The notes beneath the pieces are model-generated. The model worked only from the letters and a program-made list of their open reading frames with translations. It was not told the DNA's origin and did not search any database. This document shows, piece after piece, positions 26,425-35,339 of a DNA stretch of 64,000 nucleotides. The translations under genes and the position numbers were made by a program. Each line of letters opens with the position of its first letter. The first letter of the stretch is position 1. Source of the stretch: Candidatus Gastranaerophilales bacterium (GTDB taxonomy: Bacteria > Cyanobacteriota > Vampirovibrionia > Gastranaerophilales > Gastranaerophilaceae); NCBI GenBank assembly GCA_944323935.1, contig CALUUJ010000005.1, positions 1 through 64,000 of the forward strand. Reading direction: 5' to 3'.

Positions 26425-26868
26425 TTATCCTCTGTTTCTCGGTTTAAAATATTCATAAAAATATGCTGTTAAAAAGCCTGAAAATGTATTCATTAATCCG
26501 CATAAGAGTGAAATTAGAATAACCATTGGAATTAAAAATCCGAAATTTGTAAAAATAACTTTTATCCATAGAAAAGATTGTATTTTAAATATCAAATTTA
26601 AAATAAATGCTATAGGAAAATATATTACAGAAAAACCCAGAAATGCACTTATTCCTGATATTGCACCTATAACCATACATTTTTCTGTTTCAACATCTTT
26701 TATTAAATTTAACTTTTTTAAGTATATTATCATAAATGGTGCTACTAAAAACATTACAACTAGATAAGCAATCCAAGTAAAAGCGGGTATTAATGGTATT
26801 ACACCGAGAATACCTCCTATTATAAATGAACAAATGAAAATGATTTTTAGTAAAGCTTTATTTATCAT
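26425..26868 (-). CDS. small integral membrane protein of unknown function
   Basis: A 147-residue protein with four predicted transmembrane segments: KIIFICSFIIGGILGVIPLI, AYLVVMFLVAPFMIIYL, GAISGISAFLGFSVIYFPIA and FLIPMVILISLLCGLMNTF. No motif identifies a family. It sits between ruvC (11-base gap) and mtnA (one-base gap), clearly in the same operon. I see no functional link to either neighbour. Confidence 0.75.
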   Translation of the reverse strand: MINKALLKIIFICSFIIGGILGVIPLIPAFTWIAYLVVMFLVAPFMIIYLKKLNLIKDVETEKCMVIGAISGISAFLGFSVIYFPIAFILNLIFKIQSFLWIKVIFTNFGFLIPMVILISLLCGLMNTFSGFLTAYFYEYFKPRNRG

Positions 26869-26879
26869 TATAGTTTCCT

Positions 26880-27353
26880 TTAATTTATGTTATTACGAGC
26901 AAAGCAAAGAGCAATAGCTATAGAGTCCAATGTGTCATCTAATTTGGGCAATTTTTTATATTTAATGCTCATTTGTACAATTTTTGCCACCTCATCTTTT
27001 GTTGCTCTTCCATATCCGGTTATTATTTGTTTTACTTCAATCGGAGTGAATTCCTGTATTTTGATTTGATTTTTTTGTAAAACAGAAAGAATTACACCTC
27101 TTGCTTCAGCGACAGGGATTATTGTTTTTTGATTTTTAAAATAAAACAATTTTTCTATACTAGCAAAATCCGGTTTAAATTTCTCAATAATTGTCTGCAA
27201 ATCAGTCTCTATTTCTAAAAGACGCTCCGCATCAGTCTTATTTTTATCTGTCTGTATAGAACCTGATGAAACCAATATATTTTTGTCTTTTACAATATCT
27301 ATTACCGAATAACCTACAATAGCAAGTCCCGGGTCAATTCCTAATATTCTCAT
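26880..27353 (-). CDS. ruvC: Holliday junction resolvase RuvC
   Basis: RuvC cuts Holliday junctions in homologous recombination. The 157-residue length is normal. The four acidic residues of the RNase H-like active site are visible: D7 in ILGIDPGL, E67 in SIEKLF, and the D140/D143 pair in LDDTLDSIAIAL. The FKNQKT segment just after E67 carries the conserved aromatic stacking residue. The first gene of ruvC, a membrane protein and mtnA. ruvA and ruvB are not in the window. Confidence 0.95.
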   Translation of the reverse strand: MRILGIDPGLAIVGYSVIDIVKDKNILVSSGSIQTDKNKTDAERLLEIETDLQTIIEKFKPDFASIEKLFYFKNQKTIIPVAEARGVILSVLQKNQIKIQEFTPIEVKQIITGYGRATKDEVAKIVQMSIKYKKLPKLDDTLDSIAIALCFARNNIN

Positions 27354-27547
27354 TCTTTAATTATATTTTAGATTTTTATTAAATATTAATAATTTAAATT
27401 TTTGTAATAAAAATATATAGTAATTAATTTCTAAATGTAAATTTTGTAAAATTTTGTAATAGTTTTTCCTTTATTTAGGCAATTTGTGGCATTTCTCTTT
27501 TTTTAAATAAATAATGGTATAGAAAAAGTAGAAAGGAGAAGTATATC

Positions 27548-27859
27548 GTGGGTGTATCTCAGGTAAATTTAGGAACAAATGATTCACAAGTTTATCAAAA
27601 TAAAGGTAATTATGCAAAAACCGGAGCTAAAATCGGTGCAGTTGCAGGTGCTGGTATTGCAACAAAAAATGCATTAACAAATAAACAATTTATAAAAGAT
27701 ATTTTCGAAAAAAGCTCAAAAACGTTGGGAAAAAATGCATCAAAAGGTGCATTAATTGCCGGTATGGCTGTTGGCGCCGGAGTTTTAATGGCAGTCGGAT
27801 CCGCAATTGGATTAGGTGTCGGTTCTATTCTTAATGGTATTAAAAATAAAAAAGAATAA
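27548..27859 (+). CDS. small glycine-zipper membrane protein, unknown
   Basis: A 103-residue protein starting with GTG at 27548, preceded by AAAGGAGA. Two Gly/Ala-rich hydrophobic stretches are seen: GAKIGAVAGAGIATKNAL near residues 27-44 and ALIAGMAVGAGVLMAVGSAIGLGVGSIL near 70-97. They have the GxxxG spacing of glycine-zipper helices. The N terminus (MGVSQVNLGTN) loosely resembles the motif at the start of other small proteins here. It is a single-gene unit closed by a clear terminator. Function unknown; a membrane-inserting or phage-shock-like small protein is possible. Confidence 0.7.
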   Translation: MGVSQVNLGTNDSQVYQNKGNYAKTGAKIGAVAGAGIATKNALTNKQFIKDIFEKSSKTLGKNASKGALIAGMAVGAGVLMAVGSAIGLGVGSILNGIKNKKE

Positions 27860-27893
27860 CTTCCTGAGTAAGTATACAGAATTTTTCAAAACC

Positions 27894-27923
27894 AAAAGAC
27901 CGTAATAAATAGTACGGTCTTTT
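27894..27923 (+). terminator. bidirectional intrinsic terminator
   Basis: AAAAGACCGTA (27894-27904) and TACGGTCTTTT (27913-27923) form an 11-bp stem with an 8-base loop, followed by AGTTTTA. It serves the plus-strand small gene and, read in reverse, the asnS gene ending at 27987. Confidence 0.85.
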
Positions 27924-27986
27924 AGTTTTAAAAATATAAATTTAGTCTAAATAACTGAAAAATTATAAAATGGTATAATTTAAAAA

Positions 27987-29273
27987 TTATGGTCTTATTC
28001 TATCCATTAGTCTTGGAAATGGAATAGTTTCACGTACGTGGTGAAGACCACATATCCAGGCGACAGTTCTTTCTATACCTAAACCAAAGCCGGCATGAGG
28101 AACACTTCCATACTTTCTTAAATCTAAATACCAGTCAAAAGTTTCAGGATTAAGATTTTGTTCTTTTATTTTAGCCATTAATTTATCAATGTCTTCTTCT
28201 CTTTGACCGCCGCCAATAATTTCGCCGTAACCTTCAGGAGCAATCATATCAACACAAGCCGCTTTATCATTTTCTGCTTGTTTAAAGTAAAAAGCTTTAA
28301 CGCTCATTGGGTAATGGTGAATCATAACGGGTCTATCGAATTCTTCAGAAATAAGAGTTTCTTCGTCACCCCCAAAATCTTCTCCATATGGAGTGTCATT
28401 ACCTTTTTTATGAAGTATTTCAATAGCTTCATCATATGATATGCGAGGGAATGGACGTTTAATATTTTCAAGTTTAGAAATATCTCTTTCAAGGGTTTCT
28501 AAATCTTGACGGTTATTTTCAAGTACTTTAGCAACAATATATTCAACAAATTCTTCAGCTAAATCCATATCGTCCCAAATATCAGCAAAAGCCATTTCCG
28601 GTTCTACCATCCAGAATTCTGTTAAGTGACGTCTGGTTTTTGATTTTTCAGCTCTGAATGTCGGACCAAAACAATAAGCTTTACCGACAGCCATAGCAGC
28701 AGCCTCCATATATAATTGTCCTGATTGACTTAAATATGCTTTTTGATCAAAATAATCGGTTTCAAATAATGTAGTAGAACCCTCACAGGCATTTGGAGTA
28801 AAAATTGGAGCATCGACAAGTGTAAATCCGTGAGAATCAAAAAAGTCTCTTATAGATTTTATAATTGTATGACGAATGTTTAATATTGCTTTTTGCTTTA
28901 AAGAACGAAGCCATAAATGGCGGTGTTCCATAAGAAAATGAGGTCCGTGTTCTTTCGGTGTTATAGGGTAATCGTTTGCAACACTTATAACTTTAACGTC
29001 AGTAGCATCAATTTCATAACCGATTTTTGAACGGTCATGTTTTTTTACTGTACCTTTAACTTCGACAACACTTTCTTGAGAGATTTTATCTGCAAGTTCA
29101 AACACTTCATCAGATACATTGCCTTTAAAAACTACAGCTTGGATTTCAGCTGTTCCATCACGAAGCTGAAGAAAATGAAGTTTTCCGCTTGAACGTTTGT
29201 TATATAGCCAAGCTTGAAGAGTAATTTCTTTATCTTCATATTCTTTTATATCTTGAATCCAAATTTTTTTCAT
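27987..29273 (-). CDS. asnS: asparaginyl-tRNA synthetase
   Basis: A 428-residue class II synthetase charging tRNA-Asn. An N-terminal OB-fold anticodon-binding domain spans about residues 1-100 ([20 protein letters not shown]). The class II catalytic core carries motif 2, [18 protein letters not shown], and motif 3, [15 protein letters not shown]. The [10 protein letters not shown] and [11 protein letters not shown] segments distinguish AsnRS from AspRS. It is probably monocistronic. An inverted repeat overlaps its ribosome-binding region (29279-29311). Confidence 0.95.
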   Translation of the reverse strand: MKKIWIQDIKEYEDKEITLQAWLYNKRSSGKLHFLQLRDGTAEIQAVVFKGNVSDEVFELADKISQESVVEVKGTVKKHDRSKIGYEIDATDVKVISVANDYPITPKEHGPHFLMEHRHLWLRSLKQKAILNIRHTIIKSIRDFFDSHGFTLVDAPIFTPNACEGSTTLFETDYFDQKAYLSQSGQLYMEAAAMAVGKAYCFGPTFRAEKSKTRRHLTEFWMVEPEMAFADIWDDMDLAEEFVEYIVAKVLENNRQDLETLERDISKLENIKRPFPRISYDEAIEILHKKGNDTPYGEDFGGDEETLISEEFDRPVMIHHYPMSVKAFYFKQAENDKAACVDMIAPEGYGEIIGGGQREEDIDKLMAKIKEQNLNPETFDWYLDLRKYGSVPHAGFGLGIERTVAWICGLHHVRETIPFPRLMDRIRP

Positions 29274-29278
29274 AAATT

Positions 29279-29311
29279 ATTAACCCCTTTAATAACATAT
29301 TGCGGGTTAAT
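29279..29311 (-). repeat. inverted repeat over the asnS ribosome-binding site
   Basis: ATTAACCC (29279-29286) and GGGTTAAT (29304-29311) are perfect complements separated by 17 bases. The upstream arm on the minus strand could pair with the AGGGG Shine-Dalgarno of asnS. It may be a protein operator, a translational control hairpin or chance. Confidence 0.4.
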
Positions 29312-29341
29312 AATAACATATTTTTATAAGGATTGAAATAA

Positions 29342-29572
29342 TTATAAATTATTAATTATCTTTTGAATTTCAGAATTTGTTTCTTCACTTGCAGTACTGT
29401 TTAAAATTCTGTTAATAGATGCAGCAGGGTCTTCTTCTATTTCTATATTATTGTTTACGTTTGATGAAGAAAAATTATTTATATACCTTTGTATTGCTTC
29501 TATAGTTTCTTTTGCACTTCCAAGTATATTTTTATATTTGTTAAAGGATACTTCTTTATCTGATTCAAACAT
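29342..29572 (-). CDS. small hypothetical protein
   Basis: A 76-residue acidic, Asn/Ser-rich protein with a strong AGAGGAGA ribosome-binding site before the ATG at 29572, which is the main reason to believe it is expressed. The N-terminal half looks helical (KYKNILGSAKETIEAIQRYI); the middle is a low-complexity Ser/Asn linker; the end is again helical. No signal peptide or membrane segment and no recognisable domain. It lies 68 bases upstream of asnS on the same strand and could share its transcript. Confidence 0.6.
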   Translation of the reverse strand: MFESDKEVSFNKYKNILGSAKETIEAIQRYINNFSSSNVNNNIEIEEDPAASINRILNSTASEETNSEIQKIINNL

Positions 29573-29671
29573 ATATGTTTCTCCTCTTTATTAACAATAT
29601 ATGTTCTTATCGGAATATTAAAATAAAACTTAAGATATAAATAAAATATATTAATTTTTCTTCATAATATA

Positions 29672-30601
29672 TTATTTTAAATATTTAATAAGCTTTGGAA
29701 CTATTGCATCCCAAGCTTTATCACTTGGATGAGAATCATTTTCTGCCAGATAATATTTTAAATCAGGAGAATTAAAATGAACCAAATCTTCTCTATAAAT
29801 AATTTCATATCCAAGATTATTTAAATTTGGTTTAATTTTTTCAAAGTATTTATCCGTAAAATATACTAAGATAATAAATTTTACTCCGGGCCAATGCAAA
29901 TCAACTGATTCTTTTGCATCAATAAAGTGTTTAAGCAAAAATTCACTTCTTTTATTATCAGTAAGAAATATATTATATATTAAATATCTTATTTTTTCTA
30001 AAGAAATAAATCTTTCAAATAATTGAGAAGGTTTTTTTAGCCTTAATTTGTTTGTTTTTTTATCAATATTATAATAAGTCCCATGATATTCGACAATAGT
30101 TGGAAATATAGGGGAATATAATCTTGTAATATGACCATTAAAATAATTAAAAATAATATATTTAGGTTTTTGGGGAAATAACTTATAAAATTCATCAGAT
30201 TTTAATTGATAAAGCATTTGATTTATGCCCCAGCCATGAAACGAACGATCATATATGGGTCTTGTGGTGTAATTCGCCAGCACACTGTGTAATGTTTTTT
30301 CTTCAGGAATTTTATGTCCATATACAAAAGAACAGCCAAAAAGGATAATTGAATTTTCTGTTGAATCTATATTCTTAGGTTGATGATAACCCAAATTTTC
30401 GCCATTTATTATTCTTTTTTTTATACTCTCGGGGGAAATATCACGAAAAACAAAATTTTTATAAGATGTTAACATATTGCTAATGGTGCAAGATTTAAAA
30501 TATAATTTTACTTCTTGTCTAAATACTAAAAAATCAAAAATTATAAAAATACAAACAATAATAAGTATATTAATAAAAATAATAAAAATTTTCTTAATCA
30601 T
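29672..30601 (-). CDS. membrane-anchored SGNH-like hydrolase
   Basis: A 309-residue protein with one N-terminal transmembrane helix (KIFIIFINILIIVCIFIIFDFLVF), then a soluble domain. IILFGCSFVYGHKIPEEKTL near residue 95 resembles SGNH block I with the nucleophile Ser after GCSF. ENDSHPSDKAWDAIVPKL at the C terminus looks like block V, D-x-x-H-P-S. The topology places the domain outside the cytoplasm. Family members remove acyl groups from polysaccharides or lipids, but here the substrate is unknown and the central blocks II and III are not obvious. AAGG precedes the start. Confidence 0.6.
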   Translation of the reverse strand: MIKKIFIIFINILIIVCIFIIFDFLVFRQEVKLYFKSCTISNMLTSYKNFVFRDISPESIKKRIINGENLGYHQPKNIDSTENSIILFGCSFVYGHKIPEEKTLHSVLANYTTRPIYDRSFHGWGINQMLYQLKSDEFYKLFPQKPKYIIFNYFNGHITRLYSPIFPTIVEYHGTYYNIDKKTNKLRLKKPSQLFERFISLEKIRYLIYNIFLTDNKRSEFLLKHFIDAKESVDLHWPGVKFIILVYFTDKYFEKIKPNLNNLGYEIIYREDLVHFNSPDLKYYLAENDSHPSDKAWDAIVPKLIKYLK

Positions 30602-30801
30602 AAAAAACCTTATTAATATATTTGCAAATTATTATAACATATATTTTTTCTAATAAAATTTTAAATTTAAAAATAAATATATTAATTTTAAAGAATATGA
30701 AGTATCTTCTTTAAAAAAAATTGTGTTTATGTAAAGATAATTTTAACGGCGCAAGCTAAATGTAAATAAAAATATGTAGTAATAATAAAGGAAAAAGAAA
30801 A

Positions 30802-32886
30802 ATGGCAAGACAAGTTCCATTAGAAAGAGTAAGAAACTTTGGTATTGCTGCACATATAGATGCAGGTAAAACAACTACCACAGAACGTATTCTTTTCTAC
30901 ACAGGTAAAACTCATAAAATTGGTGAAGTACACGATGGTGCTGCTGTTACTGACTTTATGGATCAAGAAAGAGAAAGAGGTATTACAATTCAATCTGCAG
31001 CAGTAACTGCAATGTGGAAAAATCATCAATTTAATATTATTGATACTCCGGGGCACGTTGACTTTACAATAGAAGTTGAACGTTCACTTCGTGTATTAGA
31101 CGGTGTTGTAGCCGTATTTTGCGCAGTTGGAGGTGTTCAATCTCAATCAGAAACAGTTTGGAGACAAGCTAACAGATATGAAGTACCAAGAATGGTATTT
31201 GTTAATAAAATGGATAGAACAGGTGCTGACTTCTATAGAGTTGTTGACCAATTAAAGAACAGATTAAACGCAAATGCAGTTCCTATTCAATTACCAATTG
31301 GTGCAGAAGATAAATTTACAGGTTTGGTTGACCTTATGAATATGAAAGCTGAAATTTATACTAATGACCTTGGTACAGATATAAGAGAAGAAGAAATTCC
31401 TGCAGATCTTCTTGAAAAAGCTCAAGAATACAGAGCAGAAATGATTGAAAAAATTTCAGAAACAGATGATGATTTGATGATGAAATTTATGGAAGGTGAA
31501 GAACCTACAGTAGATGAATTAAAAGCAGCTTTAAGAAAAGCAGTTTGTACAAACCAAATTGTTCCTGTATGCTGCGGTACAGCATTCAAAAATAAAGGTG
31601 TTCAATTGCTATTGGATAATGTTGTTTATTATATGCCATCACCATTAGATGTAAAAGCTATTGAAGGTGAACTTGAAGATGGAACAAAGGTAGAAAGACA
31701 TTCTTCAGAAAGTGAACCATTCTCTGCATTAGCATTTAAGATTATGACAGACCCATATGTTGGTCGTTTAACATTCTTAAGAGTTTATTCAGGTAAACTG
31801 ACAGCCGGTTCATATGCATTGAATGCAACAAACGGCAAAAAAGAACGTATTTCAAGATTGGTTCAAATGTATGCTGATCAAAGAAATGAAATTACAGAAG
31901 TATATGCTGGTGATATCTGTGCAGCTGTAGGTTTGAAAGATACAACAACCGGTGATACATTGTGTGATGAAAATGCACCAATTATATTGGAAAAAATGGA
32001 ATTCCCGGATCCTGTTATTTCTGTTGCTATTGAACCTAAAACAAAAGCAGACCAAGATAAAATGGGTATTGCGCTTCAAAAACTCGCAGAAGAAGACCCG
32101 TCATTCAGAGTTAAATCAGATTCTGAAACAGGTCAAACAATTATTTCAGGTATGGGTGAACTTCACTTAGATATTATTGTTGACCGTCTTTTAAGAGAAT
32201 TCAAAGTTGACGCTAATGTTGGTAAACCACAAGTTGCATACAGAGAAACTATCTTAGGAAATGCTGATCAAGATTCTAAATTTATCAGACAATCAGGTGG
32301 TAAAGGTCAATACGGCCACGTTAAAATCAGAATTTCTCCGGCAGGTGAAAATGAAGGTTTTGTATTTGAAAACAAAATCGTTGGTGGTGCTATTCCGAAA
32401 GAATACATTGAACCTGCAAGAAAAGGTATGGAAGAAGCTCTTGAAGGCGGTATCTTAGCCGGATATCCTATGATTGACGTTAAAGTTGAACTTTATGACG
32501 GTTCATACCACGATGTTGACTCTTCAGAAATGGCATTCAAAATTGCCGGTTCTATGGCTATCAAAGATGGTTGTAAGAAAGCAAGACCTTGTATTCTTGA
32601 ACCTATGATGAAAGTTGAAATCGAAATTCCTGACGAATATACAGGTACAATTATTGGTGATATTTCAAGACGTCGCGGACGTATTGAAGGTCAAGAACCA
32701 ATTGGTAACACTGGTAATGTAATTGTTAGAGCAACTGTTCCATTGGGTAACATGTTTGGTTATGCTACAGACTTACGTTCAAATACTCAAGGTAGAGGTA
32801 CATTCTCTATGGAATTCTTGAAGTATGAACAAGTTCCAAACAATGTTCAAGAAGAAATCATTTCAAAATCAGGCGCACGTGCTTAA
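30802..32886 (+). CDS. fusA: elongation factor G
   Basis: Ribosomal translocase GTPase of 694 residues. G1 is [13 protein letters not shown] near 17, G2 includes [10 protein letters not shown]3 DTPGHVDF and G4 NKMD. Domain IV has [11 protein letters not shown] and domain V ends with [20 protein letters not shown]. The AAAGGA ribosome-binding site lies nine bases before the ATG. It is not next to rpsL, rpsG or tuf as in the classical str operon, and it has its own terminator. Codon use is noticeably more biased (fewer rare codons) than in neighbours, fitting high expression. Confidence 0.97.
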   Translation: MARQVPLERVRNFGIAAHIDAGKTTTTERILFYTGKTHKIGEVHDGAAVTDFMDQERERGITIQSAAVTAMWKNHQFNIIDTPGHVDFTIEVERSLRVLDGVVAVFCAVGGVQSQSETVWRQANRYEVPRMVFVNKMDRTGADFYRVVDQLKNRLNANAVPIQLPIGAEDKFTGLVDLMNMKAEIYTNDLGTDIREEEIPADLLEKAQEYRAEMIEKISETDDDLMMKFMEGEEPTVDELKAALRKAVCTNQIVPVCCGTAFKNKGVQLLLDNVVYYMPSPLDVKAIEGELEDGTKVERHSSESEPFSALAFKIMTDPYVGRLTFLRVYSGKLTAGSYALNATNGKKERISRLVQMYADQRNEITEVYAGDICAAVGLKDTTTGDTLCDENAPIILEKMEFPDPVISVAIEPKTKADQDKMGIALQKLAEEDPSFRVKSDSETGQTIISGMGELHLDIIVDRLLREFKVDANVGKPQVAYRETILGNADQDSKFIRQSGGKGQYGHVKIRISPAGENEGFVFENKIVGGAIPKEYIEPARKGMEEALEGGILAGYPMIDVKVELYDGSYHDVDSSEMAFKIAGSMAIKDGCKKARPCILEPMMKVEIEIPDEYTGTIIGDISRRRGRIEGQEPIGNTGNVIVRATVPLGNMFGYATDLRSNTQGRGTFSMEFLKYEQVPNNVQEEIISKSGARA

Positions 32887-32900
32887 TTGAAATAAAAATA

Positions 32901-32932
32901 AAAAAAGAGGCATTATATTATGCCTCTTTTTT
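32901..32932 (+). terminator. intrinsic terminator after fusA
   Basis: AAAAAAGAGGCAT (32901-32913) and ATGCCTCTTTTTT (32920-32932) pair over 13 bp with a 6-base loop and a T-run. Its symmetry also lets it terminate the convergent gene ending at 32944. Confidence 0.9.
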
Positions 32933-32943
32933 TATTGTGATGG

Positions 32944-33387
32944 TTAAGCATTATTAATCTCATTCGGCAATTTATTTTCTTTTAAATACCAACTTTTTGT
33001 TCCTTCTCTTACAACATGAGTGAATCCCAAAATATCATTTTTTAACTCATAACCTTCAGGCAGTTTATGAGTTCCTGACGTAAAATCAAATAAATTCCAA
33101 GTTAATTTAGGGTTGCCAAAAGTATCATCTTTAAATTTAGCATTTTTAGGTAAACTACGGGTTTTATTTACTCCATATATTTGTTCTTTGTTTAATCTTT
33201 TGAATAAAACTCTTATCATACTTATTTTAGGAGTCACGCCCAATACTTTGTCAGTTGGTTTTGTTACTTCCTGTATATTTGTTTGAAAAGGACTAAAAAT
33301 GTTATTTTCATTTTGTTTTCTTATTAATGTTGATGTATTTTGTGGTTGTTTTATATACTGTTCAACTCCATTAAATGATATTGTCAT
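32944..33387 (-). CDS. hypothetical protein, lineage-specific
   Basis: A 147-residue soluble protein, Lys/Asn-rich, starting MTISFNGVEQYIKQPQ after a good AAAGGAG ribosome-binding site. The first 50 residues look disordered (Gln/Asn/Thr-rich). The second half has beta-like segments (TWNLFDFTSGTHKLPEGYEL, FTHVVREGTKSWYL) suggesting a small folded domain. No signal peptide. The SFNG start resembles the N-terminal motif of other small proteins in this window. I recognise no family. Confidence 0.6.
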   Translation of the reverse strand: MTISFNGVEQYIKQPQNTSTLIRKQNENNIFSPFQTNIQEVTKPTDKVLGVTPKISMIRVLFKRLNKEQIYGVNKTRSLPKNAKFKDDTFGNPKLTWNLFDFTSGTHKLPEGYELKNDILGFTHVVREGTKSWYLKENKLPNEINNA

Positions 33388-33572
33388 GGCTTTTCTCCTT
33401 TACTTACATTCCTAAAAATTAATAAACTTACTAATCCGAATTGTTATATTTATAAAAAAATTCATACTACATTGAAATTGCTGTATTTGTGAAAATTTTA
33501 AGAAATATTAAAAATTAAAATTGCACAAAATGATAAAGTTATGTAACATTACTACAAATATAGTAAAAATTT

Positions 33573-33601
33573 TTGAAAGTTGTAAAAAAAAGTGTTATAA
33601 T
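33573..33601 (+). promoter_or_regulatory. near-consensus sigma-70 promoter of the R3H ATPase gene
   Basis: TTGAAA (33573-33578), a 17-base spacer and a perfect TATAAT (33596-33601). The expected transcription start is near 33608, which leaves a leader of about 92 bases. Confidence 0.8.
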
Positions 33602-33607
33602 AAAGAT

Positions 33608-33699
33608 GTAGATAGTAGCCCCGATATAGGGCGATTTATAAAGTCCTATTCGGTACAAGAAAAAAGACCCGAGTTCGTTGGATAAAGCGAAAGGGACAT
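33608..33699 (+). promoter_or_regulatory. structured 5' leader, candidate cis-regulatory RNA
   Basis: CCGATATAGG (33621-33630) pairs with CCTATTCGG (33644-33652) as a 9-bp stem with a single bulged base; two further inner pairs (G-U, C-G) can form. Downstream, CCGAGTTCGTTGG can fold into a small hairpin. The AAAGGGA ribosome-binding site follows in the last 15 bases. The leader is GC-richer than surrounding intergenic DNA. It matches no riboswitch I know, and it is not a tRNA. Confidence 0.45.
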
Positions 33700-35298
33700 A
33701 TGGACAAAATACAATTTCACAATGACCTAAGAAGGTTAATTGAAATTTTACCGCCGAAGATAGTCGAAGCACTAAAGCCTTACAACTTGGATGATGCAAT
33801 CGAATTGGTTTTTGATTTAGGCAGGGTTGGAGAAATACGTTATTCTGACGGGAAAACAGTTTTTTTAGGCGAAAGTTATATAGTTAATGAAGATATTGAG
33901 TATATAACATCAAAAATTCAGCCATTTACTAGCGATAATCGTTCAGGTATACCAGGGACATTACACAGAATAAGTGCAATAAGAAACAGACAGTCGAAAG
34001 TAGTTGGTCTTACTTGCAGAATCGGTCGTGTTGTTACGGGTACTATTGCTTGTATAAAAGATATAGTTTTACAAAATAAAAGTATATTGTTCTTAGGTCG
34101 TCCTGGTGTTGGTAAGACAACTAAGCTTAGAGAAATATCAAGATTAGTTGCGGATGATTTAGGAAAAAGAGTTGTTGTAGTAGATACATCAAATGAAATT
34201 GCAGGAGATGGAGATACTCCGCATCCTGCTATAGGTAGAGCAAGGAGAATGCAGGTTTCTCAACCTATTTATCAAAAAGATGTAATGATTGAGGCTGTTG
34301 AAAATCATACTCCTGAAGTAATTGTAGTTGACGAAATAGGAACGGAAGAAGAAGCTCAAGCTGCCAGAACTATAGCTGAACGTGGTGTTATGCTTATTGC
34401 AACTGCTCATGGTAATACTTTGGATAATTTGATAAAAAACCCAACATTATCTGATTTAGTTGGTGGTGTAAGTTCTGTAACACTAGGTGATGATGAAGCG
34501 AAGAGACGTGGTAGTCAAAAAACGGTACTGGAAAGAGAAAAACAGCCAACATTTGATATAGTCATAGAAATTATAGATAGAAATACCTTGGCTGTATATA
34601 AAAATACTGCGGAAGCTGTTGATTATATATTACGTGGTTGGCCGATAAGACCTGAAATCAGAAAAGTTGATCAAGTATATGAAAATACGGAAAAAACTGT
34701 AGAAAAAGTTGCAGTTCAGGAAAAAATTAAAGAAGAAGAAGATCTTGCAAGTCAGAAACTTAAGTTTAGTTTTTCAAGACAAGAATATGTAAAACAAGTA
34801 AAAGATTTTAAGAAGATATATATTTATGCAGTTAGTAGAACTGTATTGGATAAAGTTCTTGAACGGCTTAATCTTCAAGCGGAAATTACTAGAAACATAG
34901 AAGAAGCTGATATTGTAATAGTTCATAAAGCATTTGCAAAAGGCGGTACTAAAATTTTAAGTATAGCAAATGATTATAAACTTCCTATATATTATGTACG
35001 TTCAAATTCTATGTCGCAAGTACAAAAAGTAGTAAAAGAAGCGCTTCATATAACTGATAGTGAAACTTTGCAAGGGTATTATGATGATGCCGAAAGAGCA
35101 TTAGATGAAGCAAAAGCTGCTATTCAAAAGATATTAGAAGGTGCTGATAATGTTGAATTGCAACCTCAAAATCAACAAATAAGGAAAATGCAGCATGAAC
35201 TTGTGGAACAGCATAATCTATCAAGTGAAAGTGTAGGTGAAGGTCCTCAAAGACGATTGAGGATTGTTGGCGGTAGTGATTTTAAGCACGCCGGATAA
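33700..35298 (+). CDS. AAA ATPase with C-terminal R3H domain (Ycf45-like)
   Basis: A 532-residue protein. Residues 1-110 form an N-terminal domain with GRVGEIRYSDGKTVF. The ATPase core has Walker A LGRPGVGKTT at about 131-140, RVVVVDTSNEIAGDGDTPHP, Walker B EVIVVDEIGTEEEAQA and LIATAHGNTL. This is the layout of cyanobacterial and plastid Ycf45, related to SpoIIIAA. A linker and a Rossmann-like segment follow. The last 45 residues (IRKMQHELVEQHNL, SSESVGEGPQRRLRIV) are an R3H domain that binds single-stranded nucleic acid. Cellular role unknown. The AAAGGGA site supports the start. Confidence 0.88.
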   Translation: MDKIQFHNDLRRLIEILPPKIVEALKPYNLDDAIELVFDLGRVGEIRYSDGKTVFLGESYIVNEDIEYITSKIQPFTSDNRSGIPGTLHRISAIRNRQSKVVGLTCRIGRVVTGTIACIKDIVLQNKSILFLGRPGVGKTTKLREISRLVADDLGKRVVVVDTSNEIAGDGDTPHPAIGRARRMQVSQPIYQKDVMIEAVENHTPEVIVVDEIGTEEEAQAARTIAERGVMLIATAHGNTLDNLIKNPTLSDLVGGVSSVTLGDDEAKRRGSQKTVLEREKQPTFDIVIEIIDRNTLAVYKNTAEAVDYILRGWPIRPEIRKVDQVYENTEKTVEKVAVQEKIKEEEDLASQKLKFSFSRQEYVKQVKDFKKIYIYAVSRTVLDKVLERLNLQAEITRNIEEADIVIVHKAFAKGGTKILSIANDYKLPIYYVRSNSMSQVQKVVKEALHITDSETLQGYYDDAERALDEAKAAIQKILEGADNVELQPQNQQIRKMQHELVEQHNLSSESVGEGPQRRLRIVGGSDFKHAG

Positions 35299-35304
35299 AT
35301 ATAT

Positions 35305-35339
35305 AGATATAAAATAGCATATATGTATATATTTTATCT
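35305..35339. terminator. weak AT-rich hairpin between convergent genes
   Basis: AGAT..AAAATA (35305-35316, two-base bulge) pairs with TATTTTATCT (35330-35339) around a 13-base loop. It sits between the stops of the R3H ATPase and the radical SAM gene and could terminate both, but it has no G-C core. Confidence 0.35.

Larger units (their letters stand above)
33388..33699. other. 312-base intergenic region between two divergent genes
   Basis: From 33388 to about 33570 the stretch is AT-rich and holds the minus-strand ribosome-binding site for the gene at 33387; I see nothing else certain there. From 33573 onward it carries a near-consensus promoter and a leader of about 92 bases for the R3H ATPase gene. 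The leader is richer in G and C than the rest. Confidence 0.6.

Noticed and set aside
26053..26472. 139-codon open frame opposite mtnA
   Set aside because: Shadow of a conserved gene; the composition mirrors mtnA codons.
33608..33699. tRNA-like or riboswitch call for the leader (contains GTTCG)
   Set aside because: No acceptor stem or cloverleaf spacing, and no match to a riboswitch core I know. Kept only as a structured leader.
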